Source: an uncultured Blautia sp. (lineage in GTDB: Bacteria > Bacillota > Clostridia > Lachnospirales > Lachnospiraceae). Taken from it: a stretch of DNA of 9,786 bases. Where the stretch lies: contig CAKRKL010000071.1 of assembly GCA_934358405.1 (NCBI GenBank), forward strand, positions 1 through 9,786. Reading direction: 5' to 3'. The translations under genes and the position numbers were made by a program. This document shows positions 1 through 5,401 of this stretch, one piece after another. A model generated the notes under the pieces. The model was given only the letters and a program-made list of their open reading frames with translations, ran no database searches and was not told the origin of the DNA. Positions within the stretch are counted from its first letter, which is position 1; the number at the start of each line of letters is the position of its first letter.

Positions 1-788
1 ATAATATATTCCGGGCGGAAAGGATATCCCACTTCTTTTTCAAACTGCTCCAGTATATACGGGCTGACGGATGCAGAGTAGCCGAACCAGTCCACATATT
101 TCTCCCTTGCCAGCTCATCAAAAATCAATGTGAACTGATGGAAAAAGGTAGTAAAGCGAACTACATTTACATAAGAATGGCTGTCCAGGAAGCGGCGAAG
201 GCGCTCCAGGGAATGCGCTCTTGTCTTTGGCTGGCGCACATCAAAGGTAATCTGAGGCTCTACATCCTTCCACTCATTTACAACTGCATTGTACATATGT
301 ACCGGATCCCACATAATGTATGCAAGGAAGCTTACCGTATATTCATGGAAAAGCTTCGCCGGAGCGATTACCACATTTCCTGTTTCTTCGTTGTAGGACC
401 AGCCGGTTACCGGAACCACTTCGCCTGTAGTGCGGTCCATGACCTCCCACCATCTGGTAATATCATCCCGGGTATTTACCTTAAGCATATCCGGATAAAG
501 ATGATCCATCAGGTGGATCTCCAGTGTATCTGTGACTGCAGTATGGAAGGAGCTCATAATATACATCTGCTGGATCTCATCCGGGTTAGCCTTCGCCCAT
601 TCATTGTCTTTTCTTGTAGTATAGTAGGTGGCGTAAATCTTTGCACCGGTATCTTTAAGCTCTTTTGGGAATTCTGTTCCGTCACAGTCACGGATGGCGT
701 CTGCGCCCCACTCATCCATGATTTCAAGCGTTTCTTTTACCACATCCAGGTTTGTCGGTATGGTAACACGTCCTTTTTTCTCACCCAT
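1..788 (-). CDS. gnpA: GH112 beta-galactoside phosphorylase, N-terminal part (gene runs off the left edge)
   Basis: The enzyme should be cytoplasmic and split galactosyl-beta-1,3-N-acetylhexosamine disaccharides (lacto-N-biose, galacto-N-biose) with phosphate, giving galactose 1-phosphate and the free amino sugar. The first 262 residues are visible. They match my memory of the Bifidobacterium GH112 enzyme along their length: GRVTIPT near the start, WGADAIRDCDGT at 28-38, WWEVMDRTTGEVV at 113-125, FHEYTVSFLAYIMWDPVHMYN at 147-167 and VVRFTTFFHQFTL at 209-221. The Arg in DAIRDCDGT (R33) and the DPVHMYN stretch correspond to substrate-site regions of the family. The catalytic Asp lies beyond the window. 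Family members are about 720-750 residues, so roughly two thirds is missing. The ATG at 788 follows GGAGG (796-800 on the plus strand). Some GH112 members of Clostridia act instead on galactosyl-beta-1,4-L-rhamnose, and this fragment cannot separate the two. The divergent AraC regulator is its likely controller. Confidence 0.88.
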   Translation of the reverse strand, partial: MGEKKGRVTIPTNLDVVKETLEIMDEWGADAIRDCDGTEFPKELKDTGAKIYATYYTTRKDNEWAKANPDEIQQMYIMSSFHTAVTDTLEIHLMDHLYPDMLKVNTRDDITRWWEVMDRTTGEVVPVTGWSYNEETGNVVIAPAKLFHEYTVSFLAYIMWDPVHMYNAVVNEWKDVEPQITFDVRQPKTRAHSLERLRRFLDSHSYVNVVRFTTFFHQFTLIFDELAREKYVDWFGYSASVSPYILEQFEKEVGYPFRPEYI

Positions 789-813
789 TTTTATTCCTCC
801 GTTATTGTGAATT

Positions 814-830
814 CTTATTCATAGGATAAG
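814..830. promoter_or_regulatory. Candidate operator: imperfect 17-bp inverted repeat over the -10 box
   Basis: The arms CTTATTC (814-820) and GGATAAG (824-830) are complementary at 6 of 7 positions around a 3-nt centre. The repeat covers the -10 box and the predicted start region of the GH112 promoter. A protein bound there would be expected to block transcription. AraC-type activators more often bind direct repeats upstream of -35, so this site may belong to another regulator or be fortuitous. Confidence 0.3.
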
Positions 831-851
831 TTTTTACATTACAGATTTCAA
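823..851 (-). promoter_or_regulatory. Putative sigma-A promoter of the GH112 phosphorylase gene
   Basis: On the minus strand TTGAAA (plus-strand 846-851) and TATCCT (823-828) are separated by exactly 17 bp. The start of transcription would fall near 816, about 28 nt before the ATG at 788. The -10 box lies inside a 17-bp inverted repeat. Confidence 0.55.
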
Positions 852-880
852 CTTGGTTTTTGCTTTGCTTTTTAGAAATA

Positions 881-909
881 TTGCGGTCTTTTTGGATCTG
901 TGGTATGAT
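881..909 (+). promoter_or_regulatory. Putative sigma-A promoter of the araC-family gene
   Basis: TTGCGG (881-886), a 17-bp spacer and TATGAT (904-909) make a good sigma-A promoter. Transcription would begin near 916, leaving a leader of about 60 nt before the GTG at 978. The predicted start also argues against any coding start upstream of 916. Confidence 0.55.
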
Positions 910-965
910 GGTTTCATACATAAGGTCAGGGCGTGTGAAGCATGCCTGTTTACGAAAAAAAATCC

Positions 966-971
966 AGGAGG
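966..971 (+). promoter_or_regulatory. Ribosome binding site that sets the araC-family start
   Basis: A consensus AGGAGG lies 6 nt before GTG 978. It favours that start over the ATG at 942, which would add 12 residues. Confidence 0.75.
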
Positions 972-977
972 TGCCCA

Positions 978-1802
978 GTGAGTACACGATCTTTTTCTTT
1001 TGATTTTGAAAGTCCCCTTGCCCAGGAAGCAGTCCTTGTAAATGCATCTCTTTCCCGCTATGAGAATGACTGGCCAAGCATTCCCCACACTCACGCTTTT
1101 ACAGAGCTTTTTTATGTGCGTGAGGGATACGGGGAATTTATAATTGAGGATGAGACCCTGGCTATCTCCAGAGATGACCTGATTATTGTAAATCCCCATA
1201 TTCAGCACACAGAGATTTCCAGAAGTCCCACGCCACTTTCTTATTTCACCGTGGGAGTAGACGGAATCAGCTTCTCTTTTCATGATCAGAAGGAGTTTCA
1301 GATTTTTAACTGCCGCACGAAAAAGACAGACCTGCAGTTTTATTTTCATTCACTTTTTCAGGAATTGGATGAGAAAAATCCCGGATACCAGGAAATCTGC
1401 CGCCATACCCTTGCCATTTTGATTCTGCAGCTAAAGCGCATTACCGTGTCCGGCTTCCAGCTGGTTCCATCTCTTCACCCAAGCAAGGAATGCGCCCAGA
1501 TCAAGCGTTATCTGGATTCCAACTACGGCGAGGATATCACTTTGGATACCCTGGCAAGGCTGACCCATCTGAATAAGTACTACCTCAGTCATGAATTCGC
1601 CCGGTATTACGGCATTTCCCCTATTAATTACCTGAACCACAGAAGGATCGAGGTGTGCAAGGATCTGCTGGAAAATACAGATTATGATATTTCCACCATC
1701 GCCCACCTGGCAGGCTTCTCCTCCCAGAGCTATCTGGCCCAGAGCTTTCGTAAGCACTGCCAGACAAGTGCAGCCAAATACCGCAAGGATGTCCGCAAGT
1801 AA
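978..1802 (+). CDS. AraC-family transcriptional regulator (cupin sensor plus double HTH)
   Basis: This 274-residue protein has the usual two-part AraC layout. The N-terminal half is a cupin-like ligand domain, with the characteristic PHTHAFTELFYVREGYGEFIIED at about 37-58. The C-terminal 100 residues (about 172-271) form the double helix-turn-helix DNA-binding domain. Its first helix-turn-helix is around 187-208 (ITLDTLARLTHLNKYYLSHEF) and the second around 238-258 (ISTIAHLAGFSSQSYLAQSFRKH). The GTG at 978 is chosen because AGGAGG (966-971) sits 6 nt before it; an in-frame ATG at 942 has no comparable site. The gene is divergent from the GH112 phosphorylase, so it probably senses a sugar from that pathway and controls that gene. 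The ligand cannot be read from sequence. Family identity is near certain; the target is inference. Confidence 0.93.
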   Translation: MSTRSFSFDFESPLAQEAVLVNASLSRYENDWPSIPHTHAFTELFYVREGYGEFIIEDETLAISRDDLIIVNPHIQHTEISRSPTPLSYFTVGVDGISFSFHDQKEFQIFNCRTKKTDLQFYFHSLFQELDEKNPGYQEICRHTLAILILQLKRITVSGFQLVPSLHPSKECAQIKRYLDSNYGEDITLDTLARLTHLNKYYLSHEFARYYGISPINYLNHRRIEVCKDLLENTDYDISTIAHLAGFSSQSYLAQSFRKHCQTSAAKYRKDVRK

Positions 1803-1825
1803 TTGCAGGTGACAGAGCTTATAGT

Positions 1826-1860
1826 AAAGACCGGGCAGTCTTTAATAGATCACCCGGTCT
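1826..1860. terminator. Weak candidate terminator between convergent araC-family and GGDEF genes
   Basis: A perfect 8-bp inverted repeat, AGACCGGG (1828-1835) and CCCGGTCT (1853-1860), encloses a 17-nt loop. A competing 6-bp stem, AAAGAC (1826-1831) and GTCTTT (1838-1843), overlaps it. The T-tract is poor in both directions, and the right arm lies inside the last codons of the GGDEF gene. The position between two convergent stops is what supports it. Confidence 0.35.
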
Positions 1861-2927
1861 CTTCCCTGTTCTTTTCCTATGTAAAGCTTATCGTCCACGT
1901 TCTTAATAAGCGTGTCAATATTTGACACAAAATCATTCTCTTCAACCCCAAAGGTCATGGTCACCCTGATCCATTCTCCCTTCCAGTCAAAGAGATTATT
2001 CTCAAACCGCACGCGCAGCTTCTCCAGAAGCTCACATGCCTGGTCACCATTCATATAGGGAAAGAAGAAGACAAACTCCTCTCCGCCCCAGCGGCAAAGC
2101 TTCCCATACTCACCCAGCTCTTCTCTCATATGCTCTGTGATCCACACCAGTACTGCATCTCCACAGTCATGCCCCCAGTTGTCATTGATCCGCTTAAAAA
2201 AATCAATATCGCCCATGCCAAGGGTAAATCCCATATCAGGCTGTTTCCCATGGTTTTCGGTGATGTACTGCATCATCTGGCGACGGTTCCACAAGCCGGT
2301 AAGAGGATCTGTTCCCGCCTGCTTCTTCAGCTGTTCATTATAAAGCACAAGCTTCTTCTCAGCGGATTCCACGTTAGAGCTGAACATGGTACAGACAACT
2401 CCCATGAGCACAAAGGAAAGGATCATATTTATAACCTGAAGGATAACAGTGGCTGTCTCTGTAAGCCCATAATATGGAAGATGCCCTCTGCAATAAACAA
2501 ACAATCCAAAACGCACAGCAAACAAAAAGATGGTATATCCGATCTTGTAGCCGATCGCATTATAATTAGCAAAGTACATAAGCACCAGCATCTCGAACAT
2601 CAGATGCTGAATGCCGCATTCCCAGCCATAGGCCAAAATAAAAACCACAACCCATGCCAGCTGCATGGTAACGCAGACAAGAACACTGGTATGTACCCTG
2701 AGTCTGTAGGTTCCATAGAAAGCCGCAGCAGTCAGCACTGCGAACAGGTATCCGATCCAGTCCTTTGTCTGCGGCCGCATCAGATATATCAAAACCGGAA
2801 ACATAAGAAAATATACTTCCAGAAGCAGCAGCATATTTCGAAGAAGAAACAATATGCGCTGAGGTTCATTTTCATGGACCGCTTCTTTCTTAAGTAATGA
2901 ATAAAATTTCCCCCACATTTTTTTCAA
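1842..2927 (-). CDS. Membrane-anchored GGDEF diguanylate cyclase
   Basis: The protein is predicted to make the second messenger c-di-GMP from two GTP at the inner face of the membrane. About six hydrophobic segments fill residues 28-182 (roughly 28-50, 57-75, 80-100, 108-122, 128-146 and 160-182). A short linker follows, then a GGDEF domain from about 200 to the end. DPLTGLWNRR is at 207-216, GDIDFFKRINDNWGHDCGD at 239-257 and the signature GGEEF at 281-285, so the catalytic site looks intact. The product-inhibition site (RxxD ending five residues before the signature) reads EYGK, so feedback control by c-di-GMP is probably absent. The longest frame begins with TTG at 2927; an ATG at 2918 removes three residues. 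A weak GGCGG lies nearer the TTG, so the exact start is uncertain. It follows miaB by 61 bp on the same strand with no convincing promoter between, so co-transcription is likely. The N-terminal sensor type is not recognised. Confidence 0.9.
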   Translation of the reverse strand: MKKMWGKFYSLLKKEAVHENEPQRILFLLRNMLLLLEVYFLMFPVLIYLMRPQTKDWIGYLFAVLTAAAFYGTYRLRVHTSVLVCVTMQLAWVVVFILAYGWECGIQHLMFEMLVLMYFANYNAIGYKIGYTIFLFAVRFGLFVYCRGHLPYYGLTETATVILQVINMILSFVLMGVVCTMFSSNVESAEKKLVLYNEQLKKQAGTDPLTGLWNRRQMMQYITENHGKQPDMGFTLGMGDIDFFKRINDNWGHDCGDAVLVWITEHMREELGEYGKLCRWGGEEFVFFFPYMNGDQACELLEKLRVRFENNLFDWKGEWIRVTMTFGVEENDFVSNIDTLIKNVDDKLYIGKEQGRDRVIY

Positions 2928-2988
2928 TATATATGGCGCCGCCTTTCTCTTGCATATTCCCTGTTCAATTCATGTATTTCGGAATAAA

Positions 2989-4431
2989 TTATACGCGGGT
3001 ACCCATATAGTAGAAGCCCTTACAGGTATCCAGACGAACATTGATATATTTGCCAAGAAGATCCTCTGTGCCCTGGAAATGTACCAGAAGATTGTACTGG
3101 GTCCTTCCTGTGAAAATGCCTTTTTCTTTGCTTTCTGTCTCTACCAGAACCTCCTGCACTTCCCCCTCAAATCTGGAGGAAGCTTCTCTTCCCTTCTCCT
3201 GAACCAGCTTCAGAAGACGGTCGAAGCGATCCTTTACCACGTCTTCCGGCACCTGATTCTCCATTTTCGCTGCAGGAGTGCCGCTTCTCTTGGAATAGAT
3301 AAAGGTAAATGCAGTGTCAAAGCAGGATTTCTCTACTACATCCAGAGTTTCCAGGAAATCCTCCTCTGTCTCTCCCGGGAAGCCTACAATAATATCTGTA
3401 GTAAGGGAGATATCCGGCACTGCCTTGCGGATCTTCTCAACCAGTCCAAGATATTTCTCCTTGTCGTAGCGGCGGTTCATTACCTGCAGGATACGGCTGC
3501 TGCCGGACTGCATGGGAAGGTGAAGGTGATGGCAGACCTTCTTGCTTTTCCCCATATACTCGATCAGTTCATCAGAAAGATCCTTCGGATGGGAGGTCAT
3601 AAAGCGGATTCGCTTCAGTCCCTCAATGGCTTCAACCTTTTCAAGAAGCTGGGCAAAGGTTATTGGATTTTTCAGAGTCTTACCGTAGGAGTTTACGTTC
3701 TGTCCAAGAAGCATAACCTCAGTGACACCGTCCTTGGTCAGTGCCTCGATCTCCTTCACAATGGCCTCCGGCTCACGGCTTCGCTCACGTCCCCTTACAT
3801 AAGGTACAATGCAGTAGCTGCAGAAATTATTGCAGCCGAACATAATATTGACACCGGATTTAAAGGAATAGCTGCGTTCTGTAGGAAGCTCCTCCACAAT
3901 CTTATCTGTGCCTTCCCAGATGTCGATCAGCTGACTGTCACCATTCTCCATCTCGTAGAAAAGCTCTGCAAATTTAAAAATATTGTGGGTTCCGAATACA
4001 AGGTTGACAAAGGGATAATCCTTCTGAATCTTATCTACTACCTGCTTCTCCTGCATCATACAGCCGAAAAGTGCGATCTTCATATCCGGATTGGATTTCT
4101 TCAGGTTATGAAGCTTGCCAAGGCGGCCGTATACCTTCAGATTGGCATTCTCACGAACGGTACAGGTATTGTAAATCACAACATCCGCGTCCTCTGTCTC
4201 CTGTCTTGTAAAGCCGATCTCATCCATGATTCCGGCTACTACCTCTGACTGCTTCTCGTTCATCTGGCAGCCAAAGGTCTGAAGACAATAGGTAATGGGG
4301 CGGCCAAGCTCCTGCTTCTTAGCGGTGACCATTTCGGCCAGTCTGGCCATATAGTAATACTGACGCTCTGCATCATCTGCTGGCGGTGTACCGGTGGTAT
4401 CTATTTTGCTGAAATCGATTTCATTAAACAT
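2989..4431 (-). CDS. miaB: tRNA-2-methylthio-N6-dimethylallyladenosine synthase (MiaB)
   Basis: This radical-SAM methylthiotransferase converts i6A-37 to ms2i6A-37 in tRNAs reading codons that begin with U, aiding reading-frame and codon fidelity. With the start at 4431 it has 480 residues. The N-terminal UPF0004 domain carries the three Cys ligands of the auxiliary iron-sulfur cluster: C55 (QTFGCQMNE), C90 (NTCTVRENA) and C124 (FGCMMQ). The radical-SAM motif CNNFCSYC gives C200, C204 and C207. A C-terminal TRAM domain for tRNA binding covers about 415-475. An N-terminal stretch of about 45 residues before the first domain is typical of Gram-positive MiaB. AGGAGG (4441-4446) touches the ATG at 4440 with no gap but lies 9 nt before the ATG at 4431, so 4431 is preferred. 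Its own promoter is at 4504-4532, and a terminator-like hairpin lies in the leader. MtaB and RimO are less likely given the Cys spacing and the ENA motif. Confidence 0.95.
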   Translation of the reverse strand: MFNEIDFSKIDTTGTPPADDAERQYYYMARLAEMVTAKKQELGRPITYCLQTFGCQMNEKQSEVVAGIMDEIGFTRQETEDADVVIYNTCTVRENANLKVYGRLGKLHNLKKSNPDMKIALFGCMMQEKQVVDKIQKDYPFVNLVFGTHNIFKFAELFYEMENGDSQLIDIWEGTDKIVEELPTERSYSFKSGVNIMFGCNNFCSYCIVPYVRGRERSREPEAIVKEIEALTKDGVTEVMLLGQNVNSYGKTLKNPITFAQLLEKVEAIEGLKRIRFMTSHPKDLSDELIEYMGKSKKVCHHLHLPMQSGSSRILQVMNRRYDKEKYLGLVEKIRKAVPDISLTTDIIVGFPGETEEDFLETLDVVEKSCFDTAFTFIYSKRSGTPAAKMENQVPEDVVKDRFDRLLKLVQEKGREASSRFEGEVQEVLVETESKEKGIFTGRTQYNLLVHFQGTEDLLGKYINVRLDTCKGFYYMGTRV

Positions 4432-4440
4432 AGTTTTCAT

Positions 4441-4446
4441 CCTCCT
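4441..4446 (-). promoter_or_regulatory. Ribosome binding site that sets the miaB start
   Basis: AGGAGG on the minus strand is directly adjacent to the upstream ATG (4440), which cannot work well, and is 9 nt from the in-frame ATG at 4431. Confidence 0.75.
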
Positions 4447-4452
4447 ATGACG

Positions 4453-4481
4453 AAAAACAACCCCTGGAGCACAGGGGCTGT
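4453..4481 (-). terminator. Terminator-like hairpin in the miaB leader (possible attenuator)
   Basis: On the minus strand a 10-bp stem pairs positions 4472-4481 with 4457-4466 (core CCCCTG/CAGGGG, one G-U pair). It has a 5-nt loop and is followed at once by a T-rich run (4453-4456 plus the end of the arm). The hairpin lies downstream of the predicted miaB promoter and upstream of the AGGAGG at 4441-4446, so every miaB transcript from that promoter must cross it. The structure is directly visible. Whether it ends transcription or protects the RNA end is inference. Confidence 0.5.
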
Positions 4482-4503
4482 GAAATTTCCATTACATTTA
4501 ATT

Positions 4504-4532
4504 ATTTTATCGTATTTACAGCAGTTTGTCCA
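4504..4532 (-). promoter_or_regulatory. Putative sigma-A promoter of miaB
   Basis: On the minus strand TGGACA (4527-4532), a 17-bp spacer and TAAAAT (4504-4509) each match the consensus at 5 of 6 positions. Transcription would begin near 4497, giving a leader of about 65 nt. Confidence 0.6.
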
Positions 4533-4551
4533 GACCGTGTTTGAAGTGTAT

Positions 4552-4597
4552 AAAAAAAAGCCCCGGAGCTTCTGTTTCACAGATTCCCCGAAGCCTT
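4552..4597 (-). terminator. Rho-independent terminator of the DUF6465 gene
   Basis: Thirteen bases after the stop codon the minus strand forms a long imperfect stem. Positions 4586-4597 pair with the region 4557-4568, using several G-U pairs. Above a 2x2 internal loop sits a TCTGT/ACAGA stem with a 3-nt loop. Eight consecutive T residues follow (4552-4559). This separates the DUF6465 transcript from miaB. Confidence 0.75.
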
Positions 4598-4610
4598 CGG
4601 ATAAGAGAAA

Positions 4611-5126
4611 TTACAGTTCGATGTAATGTCCCTCAGCTTCACCGTTTACTACATAGTATGCCTTATTCTCTTCTGGTTTTACGTAAACTTTAATATCCTG
4701 GATGTCTTCTTCTTTCTTTCCGGTCATCTCTATCCAAGCTTTTTTAACATCAGACACCAGATCCTTGGAAGCAAATTCCTTTCCTAAGTACTGGAAATAA
4801 ACCTCTGCTGTTGCTGCAGCAGCTTTCTTTGTTCTTCTTACAGGCTTCTTAGCCTCTGCCTTCGGAGCAGCTTCCTTTGCAGGTGCAGCCTTAGCAGTCT
4901 CTTTTGCAGTTTCCTTAGCAGCTTCTTTAACTGTCTCTTTCACTGTTTCCTTTACAGGTGCAGTCTTTACAGTCTCTTCTGTCTTAACTGCTTCTGCTGC
5001 AACAGTCTCAACAGCCTCTGCCTTGGAAGGCTCAGCCTTAACCTCTGCTACAGGTGTTGCTGCAGTTTTTGCTGCCTTCTTGGCTGCCATTGCTTCTGCC
5101 TTTTTTGTAGTTCTCTTTGTAGCCAT
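4611..5126 (-). CDS. DUF6465 family protein with a Lys/Ala-rich histone-H1-like tail
   Basis: This 171-residue protein has two distinct parts. Residues 1-107 are almost only Ala, Lys, Glu, Thr and Val. They include a basic start (MATKRTTKKAEAMAAKKAAK), a degenerate KETV/KETA repeat at about 48-83 and a basic patch KKPVRRTKKAA at 93-103. Residues 108-171 look folded: VYFQYLGKEFAS, then a helix KDLVSDVKKAWIEM, then DIKVYVKPEENKAYYVVNG. I recognise this last block as the DUF6465 domain common in Lachnospiraceae; its biochemical function is unknown to me. The tail resembles histone-H1-like or nucleoid-associated proteins, so nucleic-acid binding is plausible but inferred. The ATG at 5126 has AGGAGG at 5135-5140, 8 nt away. 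An in-frame ATG at 5162 would leave a leader of only about 9 nt after the predicted transcription start, without its ribosome site. It has its own promoter and terminator, so it is monocistronic. Confidence 0.85.
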   Translation of the reverse strand: MATKRTTKKAEAMAAKKAAKTAATPVAEVKAEPSKAEAVETVAAEAVKTEETVKTAPVKETVKETVKEAAKETAKETAKAAPAKEAAPKAEAKKPVRRTKKAAAATAEVYFQYLGKEFASKDLVSDVKKAWIEMTGKKEEDIQDIKVYVKPEENKAYYVVNGEAEGHYIEL

Positions 5127-5134
5127 TATAATAG

Positions 5135-5140
5135 CCTCCT
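5135..5140 (-). promoter_or_regulatory. Ribosome binding site that sets the DUF6465 start
   Basis: AGGAGG on the minus strand sits 8 nt before the ATG at 5126. Confidence 0.75.
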
Positions 5141-5177
5141 TGACGGTGAAAATATTCTTCATTCTTGCTTCCTCGTT

Positions 5178-5206
5178 AGGATACTACTATTTTGAAATTT
5201 TGGCAA
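5178..5206 (-). promoter_or_regulatory. Putative sigma-A promoter of the DUF6465 gene
   Basis: On the minus strand TTGCCA (5201-5206) and TATCCT (5178-5183) are 17 bp apart. The start of transcription would be near 5171, about 45 nt before the ATG at 5126. The rest of the 5127-5401 gap, apart from the hairpin at 5345-5377, holds only AT-rich sequence without recognisable features. Confidence 0.6.
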
Positions 5207-5344
5207 GTTTCCCCAAACCCTCTCCTGACAAGCCTTTTTCTTCAATTCATAGGTAAATTTATACAAATCTGCTCTCATTATTTTCCAAAATCCAAGGGTC
5301 AGAATTCCAAATCGAAGATAATTTTGGTTTTTTCACAACAATAT

Positions 5345-5377
5345 AGCCAAAAAAGCATCTGTTTTTTTGGTTTTTTT
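5345..5377. terminator. AT-rich hairpin after recG, possible terminator
   Basis: CCAAAAAA (5347-5354) and TTTTTTGG (5363-5370) form an 8-bp stem around an 8-nt loop about 30 bp past the recG stop. Read on the plus strand it is followed by seven T (5371-5377), which is the better terminator orientation, although no plus-strand gene precedes it. On the minus strand the T-run is inside the stem itself. It may end recG transcription weakly or act against antisense transcription. Confidence 0.35.
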
Positions 5378-5401
5378 CGTTTTATATTAACCTGTAAATA
5401 A

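Noticed and set aside
138..824. A 228-codon plus-strand open frame.
   Set aside because: It is antisense to the GH112 gene, which is supported by extensive family motifs. The frame is low-quality and has no family resemblance or ribosome site.
2950..4248. A 432-codon plus-strand open frame.
   Set aside because: It is a shadow of miaB on the opposite strand. It has no ribosome site or recognisable domain, and miaB explains the region fully.
4875..4990. Possible tandem DNA repeat.
   Set aside because: The periodicity comes from the KETV/KETA codons of the DUF6465 tail and is degenerate at DNA level. It is part of the coding sequence, not a separate element.
5159..5278. A 39-codon minus-strand frame whose TGA overlaps the ATG at 5162.
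   Set aside because: The stop-start overlap looks like coupling, but the frame runs straight through the predicted promoter of the DUF6465 gene, has no proper ribosome site, and the downstream ATG it overlaps is not the preferred start.
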